A stretch of 64,000 bases of DNA from Pseudoduganella guangdongensis (GTDB taxonomy: Bacteria > Pseudomonadota > Gammaproteobacteria > Burkholderiales > Burkholderiaceae_D): the NCBI RefSeq assembly GCF_009857475.1, contig NZ_WWCJ01000012.1, positions 1 to 64,000 of the forward strand, read 5' to 3'. Within the stretch, counting starts at the first letter, position 1; every line of letters begins with the position of its first letter. The position numbers and the translations under genes are program-made. Below are positions 12,563 through 20,627 of the stretch, one piece after another. A model generated the notes under the pieces. It saw nothing but the letters and a program-made list of their open reading frames with translations, searched no databases and was not told the origin of the DNA.

Positions 12563-13346
12563 ACATCAGCGCGTTGAGCGGGCCGTAGGCGAAGGTTTGC
12601 TCATCGTCGATGGCACCTGTCTGCTGGAAGCGCTCCATATAGGCGCGCAGCCGGCCCAGCATGGCTTCCGCCGGGGCGGAGCCGGCGCTCAGGCGCCGCA
12701 CGCCCAGTTCGGCCAGGCGCGCCGGCGGCGCCAGGTTGGGGCGCGCCAGCACATTGAGCGGCAGGCTGCAGCCTTGGACCAGGGCGGCGATCTCGCCTTC
12801 ATCGGTGACGCCAGGCGCGAACAGGCCGCTGGCGCCGGCTTGCTGGTAAATGGCGGCGCGGCGCAGCGTCTCGGCGACGCGCGCGCCCGGCTCGGCTAGT
12901 CCTTTCAGGTATACGTCGCAGCGGGCGTTGATGAACAGGCGCACGCCTGCGGCATCGGCGGCGGCGCGGGCGGCGCTGATCTTGCGCGCCAACAGCTCCG
13001 GCGCGGCGCTGCCATCCTCGATATTGATGCCGACCACGCCTGCCTGCAGCAGCTGGGCGACAAACTGGCCCACCACTTCCGGGTCAGCCGAGTAGCCGTC
13101 TTCGATATCGACCGTCAACGGCAGGGCGCTGGCGCGCTCGATGTCGCGCACGGTTTCCAGCAGCAGGGCGGTGGGCAGTTGGGAACCGTCGCCATAACCG
13201 TGGCCCCAGGCCACGGCGGCGCTGCTGGTGGCGAGGGCTTTGGCGCCGGTGAGGGCGGCGATGCGGGCCGTGCCGCCGTCCCAGCAATTGGCCAGCAGCA
13301 GGATGCCTTCCTGGTGCAGGGCATGGAATTGGCTGTCGTTGCGCAT
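12546..13346 (-). CDS. Isocitrate lyase / phosphoenolpyruvate mutase family protein
   Basis: This 266-residue protein has the TIM-barrel pattern of the PEP mutase/isocitrate lyase superfamily: NCWDGGTARI near the start, a substrate-loop-like ATSSAAVAWGHGYGDG, the metal-binding LTVDIEDGY (residues ~77-85) and a second GINIEDG strand. Members cleave or form C-C or P-C bonds in 2-oxo acids, for example oxaloacetate decarboxylase or methylisocitrate-lyase-like enzymes. The exact substrate is not predictable, and the length (about 265) fits the broad uncharacterised bacterial subfamily. An AAGGA site precedes the ATG. It is monocistronic and divergent from msbA. Confidence 0.85.
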   Translation of the reverse strand: MRNDSQFHALHQEGILLLANCWDGGTARIAALTGAKALATSSAAVAWGHGYGDGSQLPTALLLETVRDIERASALPLTVDIEDGYSADPEVVGQFVAQLLQAGVVGINIEDGSAAPELLARKISAARAAADAAGVRLFINARCDVYLKGLAEPGARVAETLRRAAIYQQAGASGLFAPGVTDEGEIAALVQGCSLPLNVLARPNLAPPARLAELGVRRLSAGSAPAEAMLGRLRAYMERFQQTGAIDDEQTFAYGPLNALMSTARS

Positions 13347-13428
13347 ATGGTCTTTTCCTTAACATTGAGGAGCAGGCCATTCTGCCACGGTTGCCGCATT
13401 CCTGCTTTGGTACAATGCGGGGTTGCCA

Positions 13429-15267
13429 ATGATTCCCATAACGATAGTGCAAAGCCGCCAACTCTACGTCCGCCTGCTGAAAGAATTCCTGCCTTATAAA
13501 TGGGCGGCCCTGGTGACCCTGCTCGGCGTGGGCGTGGCTTCGCTGACCGATGTGCTGCTGATCCGCCAGTTGCAGAACGTGGTGGACGCGGTGCAGCCGA
13601 GCGCCCTGGGCGGCGCGATGCCGCAATCGGCCATGTTAGGCGGCGTGCACGCTGTGCTGGACCGCGTGCTGCCGTCCGATCCCGCCGCGGCGGCGCTGTG
13701 GGCGATCCCGGCGCTGATCATGGCGCTGGCAGTGCTGCGCATGGTGAGCACCTTCTGCGGCGATTATGGTTCGGCGTGGCTGACCCAGCGCGTGCAGGCC
13801 AATGTGCGCGGACAGATGTTCAACCGCGTGCTGCGCCTGCCGAACCGCTATTTCGACCAGTCGTCCACCGGCACCACCTTGTCGCGCATCGCTTTCGATG
13901 CCACGCAGGTGACCCAGGCCGGCTTGAGCGTGCTGACCATCGCCGTGCGCGATTTCGTGGCAGTGGCGGGCTTCCTGACTTCCTTGTTCCAGATCGACTG
14001 GAAACTGGCGCTGTTCTGCCTGGCCTTGCTGCCGCTGGTGGCGCTGGTGGTGACGGTGGCGGCGCGCCGCATGCGCCGCCTGAGTTCCAGCGCGCAGCAT
14101 GCCATGGGCGAGCTGACGCGGGTGCTGGACGAGAGCATCGGCGGTCAGCGTGTGGTGAAGATTTTCGGCGGACAGGCATATGAGCAGAAGCGCTTCGATG
14201 AGGTAGTGAACCTGAATCGCCGCCTGGCGGTGAAGCATGCCTCGACTGCGGCGATGAATTCGGGCCTGATCATGCTGATGGTGGGGGCGACGTTGTCGGC
14301 GGTGATCTATTACGCTTTGCTGCGGGCGCAGGAGGGGGCGCTGACGCCGGGCGCTTTCGTGGCCTTCATTACCTGCCTGATGGCGATGCAGACGCCAATC
14401 AAGAACCTGACCAAGCTGAATGAGCCGCTGCAGCGCGGGCTGGCGGCGGCGGAGTCGGTGTTCGGTTTGATTGATGCCCCGTTGGAGGCGGATACGGGTA
14501 CGCGCTCGCTGGCGCGCGCCCAGGGCCGCATCGTGCTGGAGGATGTGGGCTTCCGCTATAACCTGGATGATAACGAGGCGGCACCGGCGCTGCGTTCGGT
14601 GTCGCTGGATATTCCTGCCGGTGAAACCGTGGCGCTGGTGGGCGGTTCGGGCAGCGGTAAGACGACCTTGGCCAGCTTGCTGCCGCGCTTCTACGATGTG
14701 GCCAGCGGTCGCATCCTGCTCGATGGCGTCGACTTGCGCGAGTACCGTTTGCCGGACCTGCGCAGCCAGATTGCGTTGGTGAGCCAGGATGTGGTGCTGT
14801 TCAATGACACGCTGGCGGCAAATATCGCTTACGGCGACCCGACGCCGGATCTGGGGCGCGTGGAGGCGGCGGCGCGTGCGGCTTATGCGCACGAGTTCAT
14901 CATGCGCCAGCCGCAGGGGTACCAGACCGAAGTCGGCGAGAATGGACTGCGTTTGTCCGGCGGCCAGCGTCAGCGCCTCGCGATCGCGCGGGCGTTGTAC
15001 AAAGATGCGCCGATCCTGATCCTGGACGAGGCGACCAGCGCGCTGGATACGGAGTCGGAACGCCAGGTGCAGGCGGCGCTTGAGAAGCTGATGCAGGGCC
15101 GTACCACGGTGGTGATCGCGCACCGCCTCTCCACCATCGAAAACGCCGACCGCATCGTGGTCATGGCGGCGGGCAGCATCGCGGAGCAGGGCACCCACGA
15201 GGCGCTCCTCGAAAAAGGCGGCATTTACGCGCGTCTGTATCAGACCCAAAAGCAGTTGGACCAATAA
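13429..15267 (+). CDS. msbA: Lipid A export ABC transporter, permease/ATPase MsbA
   Basis: MsbA flips lipid A-core from the inner to the outer leaflet of the inner membrane. The 612-residue protein has an N-terminal six-helix ABC exporter domain (~20-320) and a C-terminal ATPase with Walker A GGSGSGKTT (~405), signature LSGGQRQRLAIARAL (~510), Walker B ILILDEATSALD and the H-loop IAHRLST. The ATG at 13429 was chosen over a TTG two codons upstream. A TACAAT box at 13411-13416 may be the -10 element, giving a very short leader. It is monocistronic here, without the lpxK gene that follows msbA in many genomes. Confidence 0.92.
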   Translation: MIPITIVQSRQLYVRLLKEFLPYKWAALVTLLGVGVASLTDVLLIRQLQNVVDAVQPSALGGAMPQSAMLGGVHAVLDRVLPSDPAAAALWAIPALIMALAVLRMVSTFCGDYGSAWLTQRVQANVRGQMFNRVLRLPNRYFDQSSTGTTLSRIAFDATQVTQAGLSVLTIAVRDFVAVAGFLTSLFQIDWKLALFCLALLPLVALVVTVAARRMRRLSSSAQHAMGELTRVLDESIGGQRVVKIFGGQAYEQKRFDEVVNLNRRLAVKHASTAAMNSGLIMLMVGATLSAVIYYALLRAQEGALTPGAFVAFITCLMAMQTPIKNLTKLNEPLQRGLAAAESVFGLIDAPLEADTGTRSLARAQGRIVLEDVGFRYNLDDNEAAPALRSVSLDIPAGETVALVGGSGSGKTTLASLLPRFYDVASGRILLDGVDLREYRLPDLRSQIALVSQDVVLFNDTLAANIAYGDPTPDLGRVEAAARAAYAHEFIMRQPQGYQTEVGENGLRLSGGQRQRLAIARALYKDAPILILDEATSALDTESERQVQAALEKLMQGRTTVVIAHRLSTIENADRIVVMAAGSIAEQGTHEALLEKGGIYARLYQTQKQLDQ

Positions 15268-15303
15268 GTGCGAGCACCCCGACATACCTGTCGCGCAAAA
15301 CGG

Positions 15304-15348
15304 GGAATCTCTTAAACGCTCTTATTCACTCTTTTTTTCTCTTATTCG
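15304..15348 (+). repeat. Left inverted repeat of the one-gene element
   Basis: This 45-bp arm matches the reverse complement of 15851-15895 at 39 of 45 positions by eye. The 16-base core ACTCTTTTTTTCTCTT (15328-15343) is identical in both arms. It overlaps the stop codon of the enclosed gene. From 15309 to 15368 the sequence is six tandem 10-bp units, five starting CTCTT and one GTCTT. Confidence 0.8.
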
Positions 15349-15368
15349 GTCTTGTTTGCTCTTGAATA
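15309..15368 (+). repeat. Tandem array of six 10-bp CTCTT-type units (left)
   Basis: Units begin at 15309, 15319, 15329, 15339, 15349 and 15359. The consensus is CTCTTnTTnG, with every unit keeping TCTT at the same place. The exact 10-base period is one helical turn. The last units lie inside the 3' end of the enclosed gene and encode its Lys/Arg-rich tail. Confidence 0.75.
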
Positions 15369-15789
15369 CGCGGGTGGTCTTGCGTAGTGTTAAGGCCCGT
15401 TTCCACTCATTATCGTTGGGGAAGCGAACCCACACGGTGGTCCAGGCGTTTCGGCAGTTTCCACTCACTGCGTTCACAAACTGGGCTGGCGAAACGCTTT
15501 GACCGTCAAAGAGGATATCGCGTCCTTCAACGCGAGCCAGGTAGCTGGTCCGTCGATAGACATTTCGCAGTAGGGTACCGGCGGGCAGAAAAACGTCTTT
15601 CCACTGATACCCGTCGATTGTGGTGGCTGAGGCCTTTGCCTTCTTATCGGAAATGCCGGCCATCCATTCGCTGATGACGCGATCGACCACGACGTACATT
15701 TCCTCTTCGATCCCATGCTCATACATAAAGTTGCCCAGCGACTGGTAAGTTTCGAGCGATGCGGGCAGGCTGAATAATAAATGGGTCAT
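15322..15789 (-). CDS. Small RAMA-like domain protein inside an inverted-repeat element
   Basis: The 155-residue protein is not a known family as a whole. Residues ~65-123 (FLPAGTLLR, then DILFDGQSVSPAQFVNAVSG and RNAWTTVWVRFP) resemble the RAMA / DUF2924-like domain seen next to or within restriction-modification and other DNA-conflict proteins; this match is by eye. Residues 1-50 look helical, with a SLPASLETYQSLGNFMYEHG segment, and the tail is Lys/Arg-rich. The base composition is visibly more AT-rich than both neighbours, which suggests transfer. A strong AAAGAGGGAGAG site precedes the ATG at 15789. The gene sits alone between inverted arrays of 10-bp repeats, which may be element ends or binding sites of the protein itself (inference). 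Confidence 0.75.
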   Translation of the reverse strand: MTHLLFSLPASLETYQSLGNFMYEHGIEEEMYVVVDRVISEWMAGISDKKAKASATTIDGYQWKDVFLPAGTLLRNVYRRTSYLARVEGRDILFDGQSVSPAQFVNAVSGNCRNAWTTVWVRFPNDNEWKRALTLRKTTRVFKSKQDRIREKKSE

Positions 15790-15830
15790 GGCGACTCTCC
15801 CTCTTTCACGTTGGAATGCCGATTTAGACC

Positions 15831-15890
15831 AATTTAAGAGCGAAATAGTTCAAACAAGAGAAAAAAAGAGTGATTAAGAGCGAATAAGAA
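15831..15890 (-). repeat. Tandem array of six 10-bp CTCTT-type units (right, inverted)
   Basis: Read on the minus strand, units start at 15890, 15880, 15870, 15860, 15850 and 15840. Four begin CTCTT, the outermost TTCTT and one diverged (AACTA). The period is exactly 10, as on the left, in opposite orientation. It lies directly upstream of the enclosed gene. Confidence 0.75.
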
Positions 15891-15895
15891 ATTCC
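15851..15895 (-). repeat. Right inverted repeat of the one-gene element
   Basis: This is the partner of 15304-15348, matching at 39 of 45 positions. It is located upstream of the gene start at 15789, so it would also be in the promoter region. No obvious target-site duplication borders the two arms. Confidence 0.8.
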
Positions 15896-15916
15896 AGGGT
15901 TTTCGGGCGTCGCCTC

Positions 15917-16756
15917 TCAGTGCTCCAAGAGGTAGGCCGCCATATCGCGCGCGTCGCGTTCGCTGACGCCCAGTGGCGGCATGCTGCTACCGGGTTTGAC
16001 CTCCTGCGGCGCCATGATCCAGCGTATGAGATTTTCCTCGGTGCGCGGCAATTTTCCGGCGATGAAGGCGCGCTGTCCGAGACCATCCAGGTTCGGACCG
16101 ACAAAGGTTTGTGGCCCCGTCACGCCAGGAAGCAGGTGGCAGGAATGGCAGGCGTACTGCGTCAGCGCCAATCTCCCGCGCGCGCGATTGCCGCCGGTGG
16201 GGGCGTTGCTGCCGCTGACGTCCACTGGCTGCGCAGTCGATGGCGGCGCCACCGCGATCTCCTGGTAAGCAGCCGGCGTCATGCCCGGCAGCGCGCCAAG
16301 GAAAGCCACGATATCCCAGATCTCCTGTTCCGGCAGGTGAAAGCCCCAAGCCGGCATCCCGCTCATCTTGATCCCCTTGGCGGTAATCCAGTACAGCTCG
16401 CGCGGCCTCCAACGGCGCGCCGCATCGGCAAGCGGCCCAGGCACCGGCTGCATGCTTAACCCGATCGCCCCCTGCGCCACACCCGGCCCGCCATGACACT
16501 GCTCGCAACTGCGCCGGAACGCCGCCCCCCCGCGCGCAACTGCTTGCGCGGCCGGCTCCGGCGCTTGAATGCCCCTCGCATGGAAGCGCACCGACTGTTG
16601 CATGCCCCGTTCCAGCAGTGTATGCACAAACTGGAAATGCGGCCGAACCGCCGACGCGTCATACCACCCGGCCTGCAGCACCAGCGCTGCGCCAAGCAGC
16701 GCAACCAGCAAGGCGAGGCACAAGGACGCACCAGCGATGGCAAGAAGGCGACGCAC
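15917..16756 (-). CDS. Membrane-anchored dihaem cytochrome c
   Basis: This electron carrier probably works with the adjacent haem-copper oxidase. The 279 residues start with a hydrophobic anchor or signal (residues ~5-30) and contain two c-type haem sites: C84-x2-C87-H88 in CEQCHGG and C203-x2-C206-H207 in CHSCHLL. Candidate Met ligands are in MSGMPAWGF and SSMPPLGV. The C-terminal domain ending in GVSERDARDMAAYLLEH is a close relative of the next, divergently transcribed cytochrome (GVSERDARHMAAYLYSLE). It is transcribed away from the oxidase genes across an 84-base gap. Confidence 0.85.
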   Translation of the reverse strand: MRRLLAIAGASLCLALLVALLGAALVLQAGWYDASAVRPHFQFVHTLLERGMQQSVRFHARGIQAPEPAAQAVARGGAAFRRSCEQCHGGPGVAQGAIGLSMQPVPGPLADAARRWRPRELYWITAKGIKMSGMPAWGFHLPEQEIWDIVAFLGALPGMTPAAYQEIAVAPPSTAQPVDVSGSNAPTGGNRARGRLALTQYACHSCHLLPGVTGPQTFVGPNLDGLGQRAFIAGKLPRTEENLIRWIMAPQEVKPGSSMPPLGVSERDARDMAAYLLEH

Positions 16757-16840
16757 AGTCGGGAAAAGGTTGATGATGTCTGCGGTGGATTATAGGAGCC
16801 GGCAGCGGAAAGGCAGGGACGATTCGTGCAGGAAAGCATC

Positions 16841-17221
16841 ATGCACATCCAGCAAATTGCGCTCCACGCGGCAGGCGCCTGCGGCATGCTGCTCCTGTGC
16901 GCCTGCCACCCCGCCAAGCCCGCCGCCCCTGCAATCGACGGCGGCAATGCGCGCCAGGGCCAACAACTACTGGCGCAATACCAGTGCGGCAGCTGCCACC
17001 GGATTCCCGAAGTGGACGCCGCGCGCGGCAGCGCAGGTCCGTCGCTGGAACGCTTCGCGCTGCGCAGCTACATCGCCGGACGCTGGCCGAACCGGCAAGA
17101 GGTGCTGGTGCGCTGGATCGCCGACCCGCAAACCATGGCGCCGGGCAGCCTGATGCCCGATATGGGCGTCTCCGAAAGAGACGCGCGCCATATGGCCGCC
17201 TATCTCTACTCGCTGGAATGA
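16841..17221 (+). CDS. Small cytochrome c, probable lipoprotein
   Basis: The 126-residue protein has one haem site, C49-GS-C52-H53, and a distal Met candidate in LMPDMGVSERDA. The N-terminus contains a lipobox-like LCAC with Cys22, so it is probably tethered to a membrane. An AGGAAAG site before the ATG at 16841 supports this start over the GTG at 16826. Its stop overlaps the start of the oxidase subunit II gene (ATGA), so it is the first gene of the oxidase operon and a likely electron donor. Confidence 0.85.
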   Translation: MHIQQIALHAAGACGMLLLCACHPAKPAAPAIDGGNARQGQQLLAQYQCGSCHRIPEVDAARGSAGPSLERFALRSYIAGRWPNRQEVLVRWIADPQTMAPGSLMPDMGVSERDARHMAAYLYSLE

Positions 17222-18159
17222 CGCCGGCACTGCAATCCATCCTGTCGCCCGCCGGCCCTGATGCAGTGGTGCTGGCGCGCCTGGCCTGGTTGCTATTCGG
17301 CGCGGGCGCGCTCATCTTCCTGTTGGTGGCGGTGCTTGCCGTCGCCGCCGTGCGCGGACGGCGCGGCAAGTCGTGGTCACGCTGGCTGGTGGTGGGCGGC
17401 GGCCTGGTGGTCCCGATACCATTGCTGGCCGCCCTGATGGCGTGGTCCGGCTGGCAGGCCTCGCACCTGGCGTGGCCGTTCTCCGGCGCGGCCCGCATCC
17501 ACGTCAGCGTCACCGCCCATATGTGGTGGTGGGAGGTGCGCTACCGCGATACGCGCAGCGGTCGCCAGGCGGTGCTCGCGAACGAAATCAGGCTGCCGGC
17601 CGGGGAGCGCGTCTACCTGGCGCTGGCCTCCGCCGACGTGTTGCACGCCTTCTGGGTTCCCGCGCTGGGCGGCAAGGTCGACATGGTTCCCGGCCGCTTG
17701 CACGGCCTGACACTGCAAGCCGACACACCCGGCCACTACCGCGCCCCATGCGCAGAATACTGCGGCACCCAGCACACCGGCATGGCGCTCGACGTGCTGG
17801 TGCAGCCGCCCGCCGCCTTCGACGCCTGGCTCGCGCAGCAAGCCAGCCCCGCCACGCCCGCGCCGCAGGCGGTGGTGAGCGCGACGGTGGCACGCGGCCG
17901 GCAAGTCTTCCTGGCCGCGCGCTGCAATGCCTGCCATGCCGTGCGCGGCGTGGCGGAAGGGGCTACGCTCGGCCCCGACCTGACCCATCTCGCCAGCCGC
18001 CGCTCCCTGGCCGCCGGCACGCTGCCAATGACCCGCGCCGCCTTGCTCGGCTGGATCGCCAACCCGCAAGCCGCCAAGCCCGGCGCCCGCATGCCGCCCA
18101 GCAGCCTGCCGCCGGAGGATCTGCAGGCGCTAGCCGCATGGCTGGAGAGCCTGCGATGA
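17218..18159 (+). CDS. Cytochrome c oxidase subunit II with fused cytochrome c (caa3 type)
   Basis: Subunit II receives electrons through the binuclear CuA centre. The 313 residues hold two N-terminal membrane helices, a cupredoxin domain with CuA ligands His143, Cys178, Glu180 carbonyl, Cys182, His186 and Met189 (CAEYCGTQHTGM), then a fused cytochrome c with C236-NA-C239-H240. The C-terminal tail MPPSSLPPEDLQALAAWLESL resembles the two neighbouring cytochromes, suggesting that one module was copied three times. The start overlaps the upstream stop by 4 bases and the end overlaps the subunit I start by 4. Confidence 0.93.
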   Translation: MTPALQSILSPAGPDAVVLARLAWLLFGAGALIFLLVAVLAVAAVRGRRGKSWSRWLVVGGGLVVPIPLLAALMAWSGWQASHLAWPFSGAARIHVSVTAHMWWWEVRYRDTRSGRQAVLANEIRLPAGERVYLALASADVLHAFWVPALGGKVDMVPGRLHGLTLQADTPGHYRAPCAEYCGTQHTGMALDVLVQPPAAFDAWLAQQASPATPAPQAVVSATVARGRQVFLAARCNACHAVRGVAEGATLGPDLTHLASRRSLAAGTLPMTRAALLGWIANPQAAKPGARMPPSSLPPEDLQALAAWLESLR

Positions 18160-20627
18160 GCACCCCGAACCATCTCCCGCGCCCACCCGGCGAGCTGGAT
18201 GCGCTGGAGCAGGCCTGGCGCCAACCGCGCGGATGGCGCGCGCTGACCACTGTCAACAACACCCGCATCGGGCGCCTCTATCTGGCTACCGCCTTCGCCT
18301 TCTTCCTGTTCGCGGGCGCGCTGGCGCTGGCCATGCGCTGGCAGCTGGCGGTGCCGGCCAGCGACTTCATGCAGCCCGGCACCTACAACCAGTTCTTCAC
18401 CATGCACGGCACGGTGATGATGTTCCTGTTTGCGATCCCGATGGTGGAAGCCATCGCCGTCTTCCTGTTGCCAGGCATGCTGGGCGCGCGCGACCTGCCG
18501 TTCCCGCGCCTGTCGGCCTACGCCTACTGGGCCTACGCCTTCGGCGGCGCCGGCTTCATCGTGACGCTGGCTTTCGGGCTGTCGCCGGACGGCGGCTGGT
18601 TCATGTACCCGCCGCTGACCGGCAAGCAGTACTCGCCCGGCCTGGGCGCGGACTTCTGGCTGCTCGGCATCGGCTTCATCGAGATCTCCGCCATCGCCGG
18701 CGCGATTGAGCTGATCATCGGCATCCTGTTTACGCGCGCGCCCGGCATGACGCTGGCCCGCATGCCGGTCTATGCCTGGTCGATGCTGGTGGTGGCCCTG
18801 ATGGTGGTATTCGCCTTCCCGCCGCTGATCGCCGGCACCGCCTTGCTGGAACTGGAGCGCGCCTACGACTGGCCGTTCTTCATCGTGGAGCGCGGCGGCG
18901 ACCCGCTGCTGTGGCAGCACCTGTTCTGGTTCTTCGGCCACCCCGAGGTGTACATCATCTTCCTGCCCGCCGCCGGCATGGTGTCGGCCATGCTGCCGGC
19001 GCTGGTGCAGACGCCGCTGGTGGCGCGGCGCGCCGTCATCGTCTCGCTGGTCGCCGTGGGCGCATTGAGTTTCGCGCTATGGATGCATCATATGTTCACT
19101 GCCGGCCTGGGGCAGTTGGAGACCATGCTGGTGTCCGCCGCCAGCATGGCCATCGCCATCCCGACGGCGCTGCAGGTCTTCGCCTGGATCGCCACCATGT
19201 GGCGCGGCCGGGTGCAGCTGAACGCGCCGACCTTGTTCATCTTCGGCTTCCTGCTGGTTTTCGTGCTGGGCGGCCTGACGGGCGTCATGGTGGCCGCGGT
19301 GCCGTTCGACCTGCAGGCGCACGATACCTACTTCATCGTCGCCCACCTGCATTACGTGCTGGTGGGCGGTCTGGTCTTCCCCATGTTGGCGGCGGCCTAC
19401 TTCTGGATGCCGCTGTTTAACGGGCACCGCATGTCGGAGCGCGTGGCGTGCTGGGTGTTCGGGCTGGTGTTCACCGGCACCAATGTGGCGTTCTTCCCGA
19501 TGCACGCCAGCGGCCTGCTCGGCATGCCGCGCCGGGTCTACACCTATAGCGCCGCGATGGGCTGGGACGGCCTGAACCTGGCCAGCACGGTAGGCGCCAT
19601 GCTGCTGGCGGCGGGCGTGCTGCTGTTCACGTTGGACATGGTGCGCACCTTGTGCCGCCCGCAGCGCGAGCACGGCAACCCATGGCGCAGCAGCGGGCTG
19701 GAATGGCTGCCGCAAGGCGAGTACGGCACCCGCAGCCAGCCGGAGGTGCGCTCGGCCGAGCCCTTGTGGCGGCAGGCCGGCCTGGCAGGGGCGGTGGAGG
19801 CCGGCCTGCACTGGCTGCCCGGCACCTTTACCGGCCGGCGCGAAACCTTGGTCACCAGCCGGCGCGCCGCCCGACCGGCGCATTTGCTGGTGCTGCCGGG
19901 CGATAGCTGGCTGCCGTTCTTGTGTGCGCTCGGCACGGCGGGCTTCTTCCTGCTGCTGACAATGCAGCTGCCGTTGCCGGCATGGCTGTGCGGCGCACTT
20001 GCGCTGGCGACGCTGGTGGCCTGGCTGTGGGGCCTGGACCGCCCGCTGCCGCCCGGCTCCCCGCGCGAGGCAATGGCCGGGGACGGCGTGCCGCTGCCAA
20101 TTGGGGCGAGCGGTTCGGCTTCGCATTCGTGGTGGGCGACGCTGGTACTGGTGGTGGTCGACGGTGCCATCTTTGCTTCCCTGGCTTTCGCGCTGCTGCA
20201 TATCGGCATGGCGCTGGAAGTATGCCCGCCGCCCGGGGCGCGCTTGCCGCCGGCGCAGGCGGCGTGGCTGGCGGCCGCGTTGCTGGCGGCCAGTTCGGCG
20301 TTGGCCTGGTGGGGCGGTCGCCGTCCGCGCCAGGGCTGGCCGCTACTGGCGGCGGGCGCTTGCCTGCTGGCGGCGTTCGCGCTGGACCTGGGCAGCCATT
20401 TGGCCGCCGGACTGGCGCCGCAGCGCAATGCCTGGAGCGCTGCGGTGGCGGCCTTGCTGGCGTATGGGGGATTGCACGCGGCGGTGCTGGGGGCGGCGGC
20501 GCTGTATGTCGCGGCGCGCGGCGGGCTACGGGCGGCGCGCAGGGCCACGCTGGATAACACCATCCTGCTATGGCACTGCGGCGTGGCGCAGGCGCTGGCC
20601 GGCCTGGCCTTGATACGCTGGCTTTAG
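18156..20627 (+). CDS. Cytochrome c oxidase subunit I fused to a subunit III-like domain
   Basis: This is the catalytic proton-pumping subunit that reduces oxygen to water. All metal ligands are visible: His84 (haem a), His262 and Tyr266 in GHPEVY, His311-His312 (CuB), and His397 and His399 in FIVAHLHYV (haems a3 and a). Residues ~1-530 are subunit I; residues ~600-823 add about seven further helices that look like subunit III. At 823 residues it is much longer than plain subunit I (~530). No separate subunit III, IV or assembly gene (ctaB, ctaG) is adjacent, so assembly factors must be encoded elsewhere. It overlaps the DUF481 gene by 4 bases tail to tail. Confidence 0.93.
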   Translation: MSTPNHLPRPPGELDALEQAWRQPRGWRALTTVNNTRIGRLYLATAFAFFLFAGALALAMRWQLAVPASDFMQPGTYNQFFTMHGTVMMFLFAIPMVEAIAVFLLPGMLGARDLPFPRLSAYAYWAYAFGGAGFIVTLAFGLSPDGGWFMYPPLTGKQYSPGLGADFWLLGIGFIEISAIAGAIELIIGILFTRAPGMTLARMPVYAWSMLVVALMVVFAFPPLIAGTALLELERAYDWPFFIVERGGDPLLWQHLFWFFGHPEVYIIFLPAAGMVSAMLPALVQTPLVARRAVIVSLVAVGALSFALWMHHMFTAGLGQLETMLVSAASMAIAIPTALQVFAWIATMWRGRVQLNAPTLFIFGFLLVFVLGGLTGVMVAAVPFDLQAHDTYFIVAHLHYVLVGGLVFPMLAAAYFWMPLFNGHRMSERVACWVFGLVFTGTNVAFFPMHASGLLGMPRRVYTYSAAMGWDGLNLASTVGAMLLAAGVLLFTLDMVRTLCRPQREHGNPWRSSGLEWLPQGEYGTRSQPEVRSAEPLWRQAGLAGAVEAGLHWLPGTFTGRRETLVTSRRAARPAHLLVLPGDSWLPFLCALGTAGFFLLLTMQLPLPAWLCGALALATLVAWLWGLDRPLPPGSPREAMAGDGVPLPIGASGSASHSWWATLVLVVVDGAIFASLAFALLHIGMALEVCPPPGARLPPAQAAWLAAALLAASSALAWWGGRRPRQGWPLLAAGACLLAAFALDLGSHLAAGLAPQRNAWSAAVAALLAYGGLHAAVLGAAALYVAARGGLRAARRATLDNTILLWHCGVAQALAGLALIRWL

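Noticed and set aside
15304..15348. T-rich inverted arms as a simple bidirectional terminator for msbA and the cytochrome gene
   Set aside because: The arms are about 500 bases apart, enclose a gene with a good ribosome site, and show a strict 10-base period that terminators do not have. A terminator role for the T-tracts is not excluded.
15309..15368. Decamer array as a CRISPR array
   Set aside because: Units are 10 bases with no spacers and no cas genes nearby.
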